Source of the DNA: Metarhizium brunneum
Taxonomy: Eukaryota; Ascomycota; Sordariomycetes; Hypocreales; Clavicipitaceae
Direction of reading: 5' to 3'
Length of the DNA: 64,000 nucleotides
NCBI RefSeq assembly: GCF_013426205.1
Contig: NC_089424.1
Coordinates: 1,178,001-1,242,000, forward strand
The position numbers and the translations under genes are program-made. Of the stretch, positions 44,025-55,832 are shown one piece after another (position 1 is the first letter of the stretch; the number at the start of each line of letters is the position of its first letter). A model generated the notes under the pieces. The model had not been told where the DNA came from. It did no database searches and worked only from the letters and a program-made list of their open reading frames with translations.

Positions 44025-45084
44025 TCATGCGTTCCTGGCACCCAACTCATTAAACACCTTGGCCTTGATCTCGGCCGCCATCAGACCCGATCTCTCCTTC
44101 GTCGCAATCAAGCTTGTATCCTGGGTCAGCTTCTCGATAGTCTTGTCCTTGACAGCCGGGCCACCACCGCCCATTCCCTGACCTCGGCTCCGCGCCATGC
44201 TTGTCGTGACTTCTTTGATCTTGGAGCTCAGGTCGAGCATTTGCTTGCTCCCAAAGTCGCGGTTCGTCAGCAGCGGGCTCTGGCTGAGCGTCTGCACCCA
44301 GTACTTGTGCCAGAGGAGCTCGAGCAGGTGGGCGTCGAGGGTGCTTTTGAAGTGCGACACCTCGAGGCTGTAATACCGGCTGGCGTGGGCACCAAACTCG
44401 GCGGCCTTGGCCAGAGGGACGGTCTGTAAGCCGTCGGCCACGGCAGCCCCGGCGCCCTCGGGCTTGTGCGAGTGCGGGTATGTTCTGAAGGCGCCAATGT
44501 CGACTTTGCCGGCGTTGATGGTGCGGTCGGGGTCGATGACGACGGCGAGGAAGGGGTCCTGGAACTGCTGCTGCATTGCCTCGGTCGCGACGTCGATGCC
44601 GCTGAGCCAGCATCCGTACCCGGGGTGGGAGTGGTACCACCCGACCACGTTCTCCTGTCTCCCCTGGGCGCGGCACAGGTCGAGGTATTCCACGAGGTAC
44701 TCGTTTGCTTCTTCCTGTACGTTGACTCTGGTCTCGGTTCCTTCGACGGGCAGCCGGAAGGCGTCGGTGACGACAAAGGTGTCGCCGTCGACGTAGCCCT
44801 GCATGAGGCCCATGACCTCGAGGTTACCGCCGGACCGGGCGTGCATCGTCATCTTTATGAGGGCGACAGCGCTGATGCGGACGCGCTTGAAGTGGTTGGG
44901 GTCGCGGGCCCATGGTTTCTCCTGGTTTATGGATTTCTGGCCTTGGGCGTCGTAGTTGTACAGGGCGTCGCGTTTGGGGTCGACCAATTCGATGTTGTTG
45001 TCGAGCTCTGTGATGGGTCAGCTGGGTGAGTTTTGCGGCATCAATGACGAGACACACACCCCATGATTTCAGAGCCGTCTCCAT
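44025..45084 (-). CDS. RRI1: COP9 signalosome subunit 5, deneddylase (CSN5/Rri1)
   Basis: CSN5 is the JAMM metalloprotease subunit of the COP9 signalosome, which removes Nedd8/Rub1 from cullins and so controls cullin-RING ubiquitin ligases; in fungi this affects development and secondary metabolism. Two exons, 45084-45060 and 45007-44025, give 335 aa. The 52-nt GT-AG intron splits the Glu codon in METALKSW-E-LDNNIELVDP, a conserved start. The JAMM motif is complete: Glu72 in EVMGLMQG, then H134-S-H136-PGYGCWLSGID147. VVGWYHSHPGYG and TRVNVQEEANEYLVEY are characteristic of CSN5 rather than of the proteasome paralogue Rpn11. The C-terminus ends with a helical tail (LMAAEIKAKVFNELGARNA). Without the 25-nt first exon the conserved start is lost. 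Confidence 0.96.
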
Positions 45085-45778
45085 CTTGGCCGCAGTTACG
45101 CTGCCGTCCTGACTCCTGACAGCTTGGTGTGATGTAGGTTGGAGAGGGACCGCGTGAGTGTTTGTCCATGCAGGAGCTCGAGGCCCTGCTGCCCCGCACT
45201 GGCATCAAATTGGTGGTTATCGATAACCGACAGCTTCAGCAGAGGCGAATATCCTGCACATGTGGCAATCAAATCGAATGACTCCGTGTCGAAGAGCTCC
45301 GAGCAGAAAACACCTGAATAAATAGAAAAATAATAACTTTCTGAGGACGATAACTACGCATTGTCTTAACGATGGTGAGTGCTAGTATTGGCACATCCTC
45401 ATACTAATCTTTTTCATGATGCTCCAGATCAGGGAGCATAACTGACTCCTACACATTGCGCTCTTGCGAACTAGCACCTAAATATCTTCCTACCGGACCT
45501 AAGTAGGTAAGTAAGCTTGGACCATCATAGCTACTAGGTAACTATAATCTCAAGTTGAGCTCGACCTTGCCTTCTCCCTAGCGACTGTGCAGCAACCGCA
45601 CCGACACATTGCGAGGTACAGTCTCTGGAATGATCAAGAGCCGAGACTTGTTGACGTCATTTACCCATCTCTCAGTTTTGGATAGCGATGTACATTCTCC
45701 ATCCTTTGCAGTTCTGGTCCTCACCAGAGCAGAATTTAACTCAATCGTGGCTGGAGGTAGCCCCATATCGAGTTAGCC
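45085..45778. other. Intergenic region between CSN5 and tRNA-Gln
   Basis: Promoter side of CSN5 and upstream flank of the tRNA. No gene seen. Short TAGGTA motifs occur near 45500-45540. Confidence 0.4.
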
Positions 45779-45849
45779 GGTTCCATGGTCTAACGGTCAT
45801 GACTGCGGATTCTGATTCCGCCAGCGAGGGTTCGACTCCCTCTGGAACC
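45779..45849 (+). tRNA. tRNA-Gln (anticodon CTG)
   Basis: A 71-nt cloverleaf without intron. The acceptor stem pairs GGTTCCA (45779-45785) with TGGAACC (45843-45849). The anticodon stem GCGGA/TCCGC encloses the loop TTCTGAT, giving anticodon CTG, which reads the glutamine codon CAG. The T arm contains GAGGG-TTCGACT-CCCTC, including the B box for Pol III. The gene is followed immediately by a T-rich run (TTTTC) suitable for Pol III termination. It lies on the plus strand, divergent from CSN5. Confidence 0.93.
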
Positions 45850-46505
45850 TTTTCTTTTGCCGGTTTCGACAATTGTGTCAAGATGAATTCTGGCTCGGGT
45901 TCCCGCGGGCGCTCCTTTTTTGTCTGTCGAGCCGAAATTCGAAGCCTGCCGCTGCCGAGTGCGGTAATCTGGGTCGACGGCATCGCGACGATTCTTACAT
46001 CGGCCGCCCGCGATGCAAGTCGGAAATAACTTCGTTTCGCGGCTCTACGCGGGGCAGCAGGCTGTGGAGCGGCTCTCAAAAAGGACTTGATGAGCGTGAA
46101 AAATAATCCATCAGGTAAGCTCATTAGGTACCGCTGCCAGCAAATCGGCGAGCGTCAAGAGCAAAAAAGCCCAGATTCCTCGGTCGCCCAGCTCGGTATT
46201 TGCTGGCTCGGTCAGCCGCACACTCTTGGCCGCTGGTAGGCGCGCCGTCAACCTATCCTGGGAGACGGCCGGGGTAGCAGGATACCAAAAATCGCATCGT
46301 GTGTCGCTGCTTGTCGTTTTGCGAAATACGAAAGCCCAACGTGGCTTGCGTGGCGTTTCCCTGCGGCTTCAACACCCGACAGCCAAGGCGGCGAGAATGC
46401 ACCGGATGAAGCGTGGTCTATATATTGACCGAGCTATGCGGTTCTTTTCAGCGTCGACTAGGGGAAACACGCATGCAGTCTCTTTAACTGACTTTTCTGG
46501 AAATC
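45850..46505. other. Intergenic region between tRNA-Gln and LITAF-like gene
   Basis: Contains the tRNA terminator and the promoter of the LITAF-like gene. No other gene seen. Confidence 0.4.
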
Positions 46506-46921
46506 ATGGCTTTCCCCTGCGAAGACGCTAAGCCGGTGCTCGTCGAAAAGCGCCTCCCCGGCATCGCTGCGATGTCGTTTGATACCATGGCCGAGTCGGA
46601 TATCACGCCGCTGAAGAGCCTGGCCCGGTGGCCGCGACATATTCGATGCCCTGGGTGTCGACAGTTGTCTGTTACGAGGGTTCATCGCAAGATAAGCAGC
46701 GGTACACAGTAAGTTTCTTTGCTTCTACGTCCATCGTCGTGAATATGTTGTTAATAGAATCAAGTTTCATGGCCGGCCTGTTCTTTCTATGTAGTGTTTT
46801 GGGGAGCGTGTATCCCTACTTCTCCAAGACATACAAGGATGTGGAGCATAGTTGTTGTCGGTGCGGGTGTAAGTTGGCGACGTATCATGTCATGAGTGGC
46901 ACGGAGATTCACGTCTTTTAG
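46506..46921 (+). CDS. LITAF-like zinc-ribbon membrane protein
   Basis: A small protein of 119 aa from two exons, 46506-46708 and 46765-46921. The 56-nt intron starts GTAAGT; the in-frame acceptor is CAAG at 46761-46764, not the TAG ten bases before it, which would break the frame. The LITAF (SIMPLE) domain is recognised by two half zinc sites around a hydrophobic hairpin: HIRCPGCRQLSV first, then the membrane-inserting segment FMAGLFFLCSVLGSVYPYF, and finally HSCCRCGCKLATY. Proteins of this type sit on the cytosolic face of endosomal or plasma membranes as monotopic proteins. The N-terminal 55 residues are not conserved and contain several acidic and basic residues. Role in this fungus is unknown. 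Confidence 0.8.
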
Positions 46922-49900
46922 ACTGTAGACGGGGTAGGTCAGGGATTGGATGTTGGATGTTGAAAGACAATCGTGGGAATGTTACTGAAGGCGGTTCCGG
47001 CAGCAGTTGCTGTGCGATGTAGCCATATTCTGTTCGTATATCGGCGGCAATACGCAGAAGAGCACACTCTTTCAGAATATAATGCGGGTGTCGGCTGTTT
47101 GATTCATCCCCAGTATTCTACGTCGTATACTAAAGTCATACTCTAGATTGGCATCGTCGGGCGAGCTAGTTTATAGTCTCTGGGATAGCATCGTAAACCA
47201 AGTCAGTCATGGACCTTTTTCTAGCTCCTCCATAGCTGTTTTTCTTTGCTGACAAGTTGCTCAACACATTTCATGGCCTCCATATTCAGTGTAGAATCTT
47301 GCTCACAGGGTAAAGGACTGACTTTTTGGAGTATTTGATAAGTTTTGTTGTGGGTGATTGAAGCCGAGGATCTTTTCCAGAGTACCCAAGATCATACGTA
47401 CAGTTTACAGTAACGAAATGACCTTGCACAAATCAGTAGCTTCTATTTTTCTCTTCTCTTTTTCTTCCTGGATTGTGGCATCGCAAGATCCAACATTTAC
47501 ATGGTAGAATTGGGGCGCACAATGTTGTGCAGTTAGTCTCGGCCGCAATTTGTGATAGCTTCAATCCCGAAACGCCCGTAGCGCACGAAATGGGAGCTTT
47601 GAAAGTGCTGACGGTTGGAACAAAAGCATTGAGGTTGCGATATCAACAGACTTGACACGCGAGATTCGTCCACAAGCAGCATAAACATTCGTAGAATTCG
47701 ATTTCTAGAAGACTCGCAATGACACTACCCTAGGACCAATTCCTGATCTTAGTACACCAATATAAACTTCAAGTGATATTAATATATAATGAATAAGGCT
47801 TCAAAGCCTTTCGATTCTCTGTCGGCGCTGTACCAATGTATGTGATGGGGTGACACACACTGGCCTGGCTACTTCTAGAACGCTCAGTGGCAAGAAGTCC
47901 CTCCTGAATAATACGTACTAAATAATTATCACCATTATATTTAGGACACTTGTACAGGGCATGGTTAATTTGAAGGGTTTTGTCTCGAAGAAGTTAAGAG
48001 GATCATATGCTCACAGGAGCAGCAGGATGGTATCTCCTACGCCATAAGGAGCTGGGTTTATTTGACAGCCTGATGCTGAGTATCTGTCAAAGACTTCTAT
48101 TGACGATTTTCAGGCTTTCAAGAATGATGGATGAAACGTCCCTCCTTATCGGGCGAATGACTGCTCAGATTGCCGCGGTTGATCCCTCGAAGTCTGGATA
48201 TTACCAACATCCACGAGCATCAGACCAAGTATACACATTGGCAGGCTGAGACAAGACCGGCATGGCTGAACCTTGATAAACACACCTGGTTCTCTATAGT
48301 AGTTCTCGAGAGTGATGATCGGCAATGACTCTATATCGTTTGGCCCTGCTGAAGTGCCATCTTCAAAGCCTGCGAATCCCCTCCTCTGACACCCTCGAAC
48401 GCCCTCATTGCACGCTCATACTTTTCATTCTGCACAACGCCAGCACCCTCAAATATGTGGCTCACCTAATCGTCAGAATTTCACTCCTCGTACATGACAT
48501 CTCCCCCAACGCCAACCCCCTTCAGGTGACACATCTCCAACTCTCTACCCAACTTCCTCCTTAAGACGACCCAGATCTATTATATCCCTCAAAACGTTCA
48601 TCACAGAACGTACACCCACGGCATCCATAGCAAGAACACCAACTCCAACAAACTCTGTACAACCTGTCGAGAGGCGTCCACTCCAAGGCCAGTCTTATGC
48701 CATGCCCTCCATCCCCGTCAACCAGGTAGACTTGCCAACCACAGGCCTCCATGCCAAGGACAGGAACGTAGTACTACCAGTGAACAACGACCCCATCAGG
48801 CCGTTGGCCAAACTCCCTACTATCTCGTTATCAACACAAGGGCGCTTCTCCCACTCAAAGCGGCCAGCAGAGTCGTACAGAAATTTCCGCCAAGATCACC
48901 ACGGCGACACGCGAAAAACCCATCATCGATCGATCCAATAAGTAACCTTGAGCTTATCGACCCGGCGCCCCCCTACACTTGCTTCACGCCGCCGCCGTAT
49001 TCCATCGAGATCAGCTCATGTCCCGCTTTCGCCGGCGGTGCCACTCACCACCATTATCACGCTTTCCCTTGCCGATAATCGAAGAAGCCTACAATCCCTC
49101 TCCATCAACGACCCAATCACATCTTCTTGGAAGGACATGTCCGCGGGGCATTCCAGTCTTGGCAGGCATTCCTGCGACGAACAAGCACCGTTGGACGACG
49201 GGGCCGTGATCAAGGCACGGCCTCCTAAGCTTCAATGACGTCTGGTATTCGAGGGATGAGTTCCTATGCTGTGGGACCATACATACGATTTGGATACGAC
49301 CGGCGCCTTGTCAGCAAGACTCGAGGGAGGATATGCCGTCGCCCCGTATGGGGAAGCACTTCCCCAGAGAGAATCTGCACCAAAGGCATTCGATATCCTG
49401 CCGTTGTGGCTCTGCCGTTCGATTCGGGCTAGGGATGTGATCTCCAGGTCTACGAGGTTATTCACCATCTGGAAAAGAGCATGTTGAACTTGAACGTCAG
49501 AGTTGCAGAGTCAGGTTCTCGTTGAACGAAGTCGCAAGTATTACATACTAGATTCTACATTTGCCAGATACCCTGACGTGATATTAGATGCAATGTGCTA
49601 GTCCAAACGAGTTGGATTCGTGACCCCTTGCCGCCAGGTCGGTAAATCCATGCCAACAAGACAACCGGCGTCAAAACCACGGGGGCAGCATCGCGGGATG
49701 TAATGATCTCATGCGCCGAGAATGACGCCCAATATAAATGGCGTTTTGCTGGCGAGCAGAGGCCTAATTTAGGTTGGCAGTTCATGCTACAAATCGTCGT
49801 GGTAGGGCGAGTGAAACCAGCTTGGAAAAGAATCAAGATCTGCTCCTGCCGACGCATAGCACCAGTCTTCGATACACGATACTAATCCTCAGGACGTCTA

Positions 49901-52024
49901 TCAAGATTCACCGACTGACAGGCACAATTTGCTCCGTTTGTAGGCCGTCGTCCCGTGAAAGGCAGTATTTTGCCACCAGCCCGATTCTTCGTCAAGATGG
50001 CCAAGCACAAGTATAACCACCCCCTTCAACCATGACTGGACTGCCCATTACAGCACGCCCATCTGGCTTGTTCACACGTCACGGACATCAGCCGAGTTAC
50101 GCATCTTCAGAATGCTCTGCACGTGTAGACTGAGAGGCTAGGCCTGCTTCTCGGTCTACGAATCCTTGCTCTAGATCCATGCGCATCGACAAAAGTCTCA
50201 AAACCTATGACAAAGGGACCTTGTTGATTTTCCCTCGCAGGCATCGGATATCGCCAGTCCTTTCCCGCCCCCTGTGCTTATGCTCACAATCCAATAAAGC
50301 AATTATCCGTCCCCATTAGGCAAGTCGCAATATACTGGGCTGGGACAAAATTTTCGAACATGAACCCCGCAAATGGAGAGATGCTATTTAGTGGACTGCG
50401 ATACTCCATGGACACACGCATCACAATAGTAATAATATCATTCCTATTAAGGGAAGAAAGGTTCCAATGGCTGCAACTGGCTGTGCCGCGGGGGGCGCTA
50501 TCTGTGCCTTGCGGCGTTGTAATACTATTCCAAACTCATCAAATCCTCCACAAACCCGATAGCCGACGGTGTTGAAGCCCCATCGTCCAGCTCTGACTAA
50601 CATGTAGCGTTGGGTACCCATGCATCCTGCATGCAATGTGTCCAGAACTGTTCTCCTGGAAAGGTCGTGTGGTTGCACCAATAAATGCAAGGTAGTAAAA
50701 CAAAAACATCATGATAAATGTTCGAGGTTCCTGAGACAAACCCTGTTCGTAAGGCAAAAAGGTATCCTGAAAATGCTAGACCGCTTGTTCATACAATGCC
50801 CTAACCAATGCCCACGCTCCCAATGCCCAAAAGAAAAAAACCAAGGAAAGGAAAAAAAGAAAACTCAACCGGTCATGCGCCAAGTTCCATGCTGCAAGTA
50901 CCTGCATATACCACCCCCATCTAAGGAACAAATCAACCAGCGAGAAGTCTCCTGAATAAAAAAGAAAGCAAAGGGGAAAGGAAAAACATCATTATGTAGC
51001 AGGAATTTAGTGCGCTCTCCCAACAATTGCAGGGATAACCAAATCACACCTGCGCGGACATTCCGCGTCTCTTGACTCGCAGCTGAATCCAATATAATCT
51101 TGACCGCCGTACTTGATGGAGCCGCAACCAAATACTCCATATTGTGCCAGGTCATCCCACCGTGTGACAGCCAACAGCCAACTCATAAAATGAATTTGGG
51201 CGCAAGGGAGATCACCTCTCTGATGCGAAATATGGGCTCTCAAAGAGACAAAGAAAGAGATGAATCGATATGTGCAGGAGGGCCATAACCGTCCATAGAC
51301 CCGTGGATAAGCTGCATTTGTCGCCTTCCTCTCCCGGCCAGCAACTAGTTCTCACCAGGGCGTGTGTGGGCCTCCCATTGGATTCTTTTGCATAGGGCTC
51401 AAGTCAGGTTTCCGTTCCAAGACTTCAATGTTGGAATGCGGTGCCTTGCAGAATGCGCAAGCCCCAGGGGCGGATAATGTTCGTCGTTCCACTGCGTCGC
51501 TGTCCGCTCCGTCCGTGGAACCCTCAACCACATACATAGATGAGCCTTTCGTTTCGCAGCTCGGGTCCAATCTCGGCATTTTCCTCGAGGCCGATTCGGT
51601 ACGGTTTCCAAAATGCTTCGACAGCGGGGCCTCGGCGGATCGCGTTGCACACCTCCCCTTCCATTGGCAGATTGCTGGGTCGCAGCTCTTGGGTCCATGG
51701 GTCTGGCCCTGTAAAAAGTCGCTGCTGCAACGTGCCGCTGCATGAAAGCCCCATGACGTGTTGCACGACTTCGTTGCCAATTTGTAGGGTCCCGAGGCCC
51801 CTTGCCCTGACACAGACCAGAAAAACTTTTTCGCCGCCTTGTTCCCACGATAGAGTCGCATGTACGTGCTCCGTAGGCCTCCTCTTCCAGGACGACGTAT
51901 CTGTCGCACCTCTGATGTGATGATACTAGCGCCCGTCGGAATGGCAGGCTGGGCCATTGGCGGGCGAGATGTTCGTCAGATACGTAGTGGTACGTACCCC
52001 GTAGTGGTACGGTATCTCATACAA
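46922..52024. other. Long gene-poor region
   Basis: About 5 kb with no gene that I can fully support. It contains the possible eroded gene at 48579-49490, listed separately. At 51352-51957 a 201-codon frame on the minus strand overlaps equally long frames on both strands in GC-rich sequence; without a domain or intron evidence I do not call it. No tRNA, array or transposase was seen. Confidence 0.45.
48579..49490 (+). pseudogene. Possible eroded gene, Ser/Pro/Thr-rich
   Basis: Three reading frames follow one another on the plus strand, as in a gene with frameshifts. The first runs from about 48580 to 48941 (ARTPTPTNSVQPVERRP, then IPVNQVDLPTTGLHAKDRN). A second covers 48948-49238 (SLSINDPITSSWKDMS). 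A third covers 49266-49487 (WDHTYDLDTTGALSARLEGG, then PKAFDILPLWL). Amino-acid content is plausible for a fungal low-complexity protein. I find no splice sites that join the frames cleanly and recognise no family. It could also be chance in C-rich DNA. Confidence 0.25.
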
Positions 52025-53698
52025 CTAGCACGGATGCGTCAGAGGTACCCACCTTGCCGGAACACCATTCGAGCCAACTTCGTAGGGCTTCAGTGATGCT
52101 TTGCGTGGCGGGAGCGCCCAGCGAGCCCGGCCTGGCTTCTGATTGTCAAGCTTGCCTCGGCGCCGCATCGCCATTTCCATTACTGCAATACGGATAAAGT
52201 CGGGATTCTCCCGCATTTCTCGCTGGCGCATGCCTGGGACGGCAAAAGCCTGTTGGCCTGGCCTGCCTGGGTGTTGATTGGGGGCGGATGCGGACTTGGA
52301 CGGGTTGCCAGCAGGGTAGGCCGTGCGCTGTGACGGTGGGGTGGATTGAGAACGCTGGACCTTGTAGGTTTGCATTTGAATCGAAGCTGAAAAAGCGCCT
52401 GCGCGTGTCTTTGGTTGAGGGTCGATGTGAGCGCTTGTCGTAGGGTTGAGATAGCGGCGTAATTCAGCCGATGGCATCTCCTCAGTCATCGGCGGACGTC
52501 GTTCATCCATGTATGGAACATTCGGGTCAATTGTAAGAATAGACCGAGTGAGAAAGTCATCCGGCGGAATGGACGGGAAGTTGATGCTTGAAAAAGACTT
52601 GGCTGCCGAGCGCAAGGCTCGTAAAGAAGCTGTCAAATTTGATTTGAATGCAGACCGCAGCGGCTTGAAAGGCTGCAAGAATGAAGTGGAGCCCTCATCT
52701 GAAAGTTCGGCAGCTGGCATCTTCAGATCTTCCAGGCCAAGGTTGTCAACGACCGCAAGAGGATGCTCCTCGGCACCATCTTCGGATGGCGACTGAATAG
52801 GTTCCAGGGACCTGCGCACCGGGCTGTGCTTACGCCGCGCCGAGACGCCCATGCTTGCAGGCGTATCAACTGAAGAGCACACATCGGTAGCAAAGGACTC
52901 TCCTCCGAGCGATGGAACAGAGTCTGCGGAAGTAGTCCTGGCAAGCATTGAGCCCATGTTGCTCTCAGTGGCGCTGAAATCATCATCCATCAAATCTTCT
53001 GGTGGCGACAACAGTAAGTCCATAGGTCTCCGACTGAGAGACAAACTAAGCTCTTTTTCCGATACATGTTGATCGTTCACAATCTCATCAACGGTAAGAG
53101 GCGAATCGGCCTTGCGTCGTCGTCTTTGGGGTCGCGGGATGTCAGTCACGGCAAGGAGGGCTGCAACAGACGGCGAAATCGAATCTGGAGTATGAAAATT
53201 TTTGGGGGTTCGTCGATGATGTGATGTTTCCAGCTTTACATGGTGACGGGCGTCACGATGGCTTCGCTTGGGGATCTGGACAGGACTCGTCGGCGTTGTC
53301 GGTCTACGCAGACCGGTGGTGGTACCAGGGGAGCTCGACGGAGGTAGCGTAATGCTAGCTTCCCAGTTAACTGCGGTTCGTATTGACATTGCAGCATCAA
53401 AGTCTGAGGATGCTGAGCTGGTAGATGAGCAACTCGAAGAGGTAGAGCCAACGGATTGGATGGTGACTGAAACTGCGATGTCTTGTTCGTCCTGGACGTC
53501 CTCCGCTGTGCTCGGCGCATACTTGGGTGTTAGCCGGCTACGACGTAAAGCAGATGGCTCAACACTAAGCGCGTCGTATGATATAGGTTTTGCCGAGGTC
53601 GTCTGGTTATGAGAACGGTATGCTTTGAAAGGATGAGAAGGGGGGGGAGAAGACGGGGCGGGCTGCGCCGGGTAACTCGAGAATAAGAAGGATCTCAT
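52025..53698 (-). CDS. Uncharacterised Ser/Pro-rich fungal protein
   Basis: A single exon of 557 aa from ATG 53698. The frame is open 77 codons further upstream, but without an ATG, and that part reads unlike protein. The sequence is mostly disordered and rich in Ser, Pro and Thr, with many SP and TP sites that suggest phosphorylation (TPTSPVQIP; SPPEDLMDDDFS). An acidic patch PEDLMDDDFSATES lies at about residues 235-250. A basic, conserved-looking C-terminus contains NPDFIRIAVMEMAMRRRGKL followed by RARWALPPRK, probably a short helix. No signal peptide, transmembrane helix or known domain. Likely a regulatory or scaffold protein in cytosol or nucleus, but its function is unknown. On the promoter side is a long intergenic stretch. 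Confidence 0.7.
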   Translation of the reverse strand: MRSFLFSSYPAQPAPSSPPPSHPFKAYRSHNQTTSAKPISYDALSVEPSALRRSRLTPKYAPSTAEDVQDEQDIAVSVTIQSVGSTSSSCSSTSSASSDFDAAMSIRTAVNWEASITLPPSSSPGTTTGLRRPTTPTSPVQIPKRSHRDARHHVKLETSHHRRTPKNFHTPDSISPSVAALLAVTDIPRPQRRRRKADSPLTVDEIVNDQHVSEKELSLSLSRRPMDLLLSPPEDLMDDDFSATESNMGSMLARTTSADSVPSLGGESFATDVCSSVDTPASMGVSARRKHSPVRRSLEPIQSPSEDGAEEHPLAVVDNLGLEDLKMPAAELSDEGSTSFLQPFKPLRSAFKSNLTASLRALRSAAKSFSSINFPSIPPDDFLTRSILTIDPNVPYMDERRPPMTEEMPSAELRRYLNPTTSAHIDPQPKTRAGAFSASIQMQTYKVQRSQSTPPSQRTAYPAGNPSKSASAPNQHPGRPGQQAFAVPGMRQREMRENPDFIRIAVMEMAMRRRGKLDNQKPGRARWALPPRKASLKPYEVGSNGVPARWVPLTHPC

Positions 53699-54271
53699 TG
53701 TTTTGGGAGGGAGTCGAGATAGCCACAACAACTGACGGGGGCATGCTTGCACACCAAACTGGACGGGTTGGGTAGGCCAAGAACTATGGTACACACACAA
53801 TAGACCAGGGCCACAAAGACCACACTTGGGTAGCAAAAGTGACAACCTGGAGCAGTGTGGCTCTCGGGTTTCAGGGGACCGATGTCCTGGGACGGGGGTC
53901 TGAGTCGTCAAAGATTTGAAGGCCGACACTCAATACACAGCGGTGCAGCTTCCGGCTTCCCGTGTAAGACTAGAAGCCTGGGCACCTGGGGAAACGTGGC
54001 TCGCACTGCTGGAGCCGATGGTTGTGTGTAGGCAGGATTCTGATACGTAACGAGCGAGGGCCTGCGGTCTCGTGTGGTCGACAGCAGAGGCTCCACAAGA
54101 ATAGGACAAGGATATCAAAGCCCGAGAAAGGCAGGTCGTCCCGGCCAACCGCAGCTAATCAGAAGCCGTCAAATTCGAGGGTCGCAGCGAAGAACGGAGG
54201 CGGCGATTACGTGACTGTACAACGCAGCCTGCTCTGGCTGGCGATAAGGTCGCTGCTGGACGACGTGCCTT

Positions 54272-54305
54272 GCAGCGGCAGTGGCAGCGGCAACGGCAAC
54301 GGCAC
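54272..54305 (+). repeat. GGCAGC/GGCAAC hexanucleotide repeat
   Basis: About five imperfect 6-bp units (GGCAGT, GGCAGC, GGCAAC, GGCAAC, GGCACT) in a row in intergenic DNA. Likely a microsatellite. Confidence 0.6.
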
Positions 54306-54960
54306 TGCTCTCTCCGGTCAAAGAGGCTGAAAGACGCTGGTATGGCTCGGCGGCAGAGACCAAAAGTGAAGAAAAGAAAGTTAAGTTTGGGGAAGCGGCA
54401 CGAAGCAAAAGAAACGGGGGGATAAGCCTCACAGATAGCGACAAGGCAGAACTTGGTTCATTTGCCTTTGGCCTTCGTGTGCTGGGCTAAGCGACTACTC
54501 CGTAATACGCATGCTGGGCCGATTTCGAGTGACGCTGGTGGACGACTGACGGCGCCAGACAATGACTAGTTGATAACGCCGTGAAAGGGAGGGGTGGCTT
54601 TTGGCTGATATCGATGGCTGTTTGGGTTATCGCCCCGTTCGATCCGACATCCGTTATCAGCGAATCAGGGCGGCGTACCGACGAGCTGTAGGTGCTTTGG
54701 GGGGGCGGAGAAGCCGATGGGCGATAGCTATTCGAATGAGGGCAGCAGAACAAGCCAGAGGCTGAAAGGCAATGGCCGGATAGCAGCCCAAGCCCACAGG
54801 GTCCCTTGATCCCTAGATCCCTTGGTGCTGTGCTAGTCAGTCAGGCAAATCATTGACCCGTCAAGAGCTGGTTCTGCTGAGCGGTCAGTCGTGGCTGAAG
54901 GAGGCTGAGAGGTTGAACAGCCAAACAAAACATTTGGATGCTCACACGACAATGGTCATG

Positions 54961-54980
54961 GGTTGGCGAGGGTTGGCGAG
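54961..54980 (+). repeat. 10-bp direct duplication GGTTGGCGAG
   Basis: Two exact adjacent copies of GGTTGGCGAG. Too short to assign a role. Confidence 0.6.
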
Positions 54981-55804
54981 GGCTGTCCAAGGGGTTCAGA
55001 TGTTCAGCCATGGTCAAGGCCGTCGAGCGACAGTCGGCGGCAGGGAGGTATGTAGGCATCTTGGCAAAAGTGACAACGAGGCGGGACCACGCCGGATCTG
55101 AGGGCATTTCGAAGTGCTGGCACGACAGCTCTGCAACTGATTGACGAGTTCATGCTGGTACCCCAGATACCATCCAGAGCCGGTGCCTCCTAGCCCTGAG
55201 CTTGGGCCAATCGCCCGGGGCTGCCATTCTCAGCTGCCCATCCTCCTTCGAAGGAAGGCGCCGCCGTGCTCTGGACAGACGAGCCTTCCCTCATTCGGGA
55301 CTGGACATAGTTTAGGGACCTACCGAAGGTTCCTGGGTACGGAGTAGTCAACGGCGCCTTTCCTCGTACGGCAAGAACGAGACAAGCCAAGAACAAAGTG
55401 TGAACGGGCAAGAAGGGACAGTGTGCTTTACAACGATATTGTATGCGCGGCAAACGACATTTGGCCGCCCAAGGTGTCGTAGCATCAGGCGGCATGCAAA
55501 GTCGCACTCTAGCACGTTAGTGTGTACCTACGCATCTGGCCGGCACGCAATTCGCCATCGAGTCAACTCTGCCTCAAAGTGCAAAGCTCACCTTTTGGTT
55601 CCATTCAGCAAGGCCATCACATATCATCCACGATATCCCTGGTCCCGACATTCCACTCAACGCACACCACGACTACCCTCCCTGCAGCTTCAGTCACCCT
55701 GTGAAATTTTCAACAATGCTGGTGACAACAAAAAGGGGAGCCAGCCGGCTTGAATCGACTCATGACGTTTTGGGCATCTAGCGCACCGAGGGCCCCGACA
55801 CACG

Positions 55805-55832
55805 CCCAAAACACCCAAACACCCAAACACCC
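55805..55832 (+). repeat. ACACCCAAAC-type minisatellite
   Basis: Three to four units of CCCAAACA (first unit with an extra A) in tandem, intergenic. Confidence 0.6.

Noticed and set aside
51352..51957. 201-codon minus-strand frame with ATG
   Set aside because: Equally long frames exist on both strands in the same segment, and none has a domain, signal peptide or supporting splice site.
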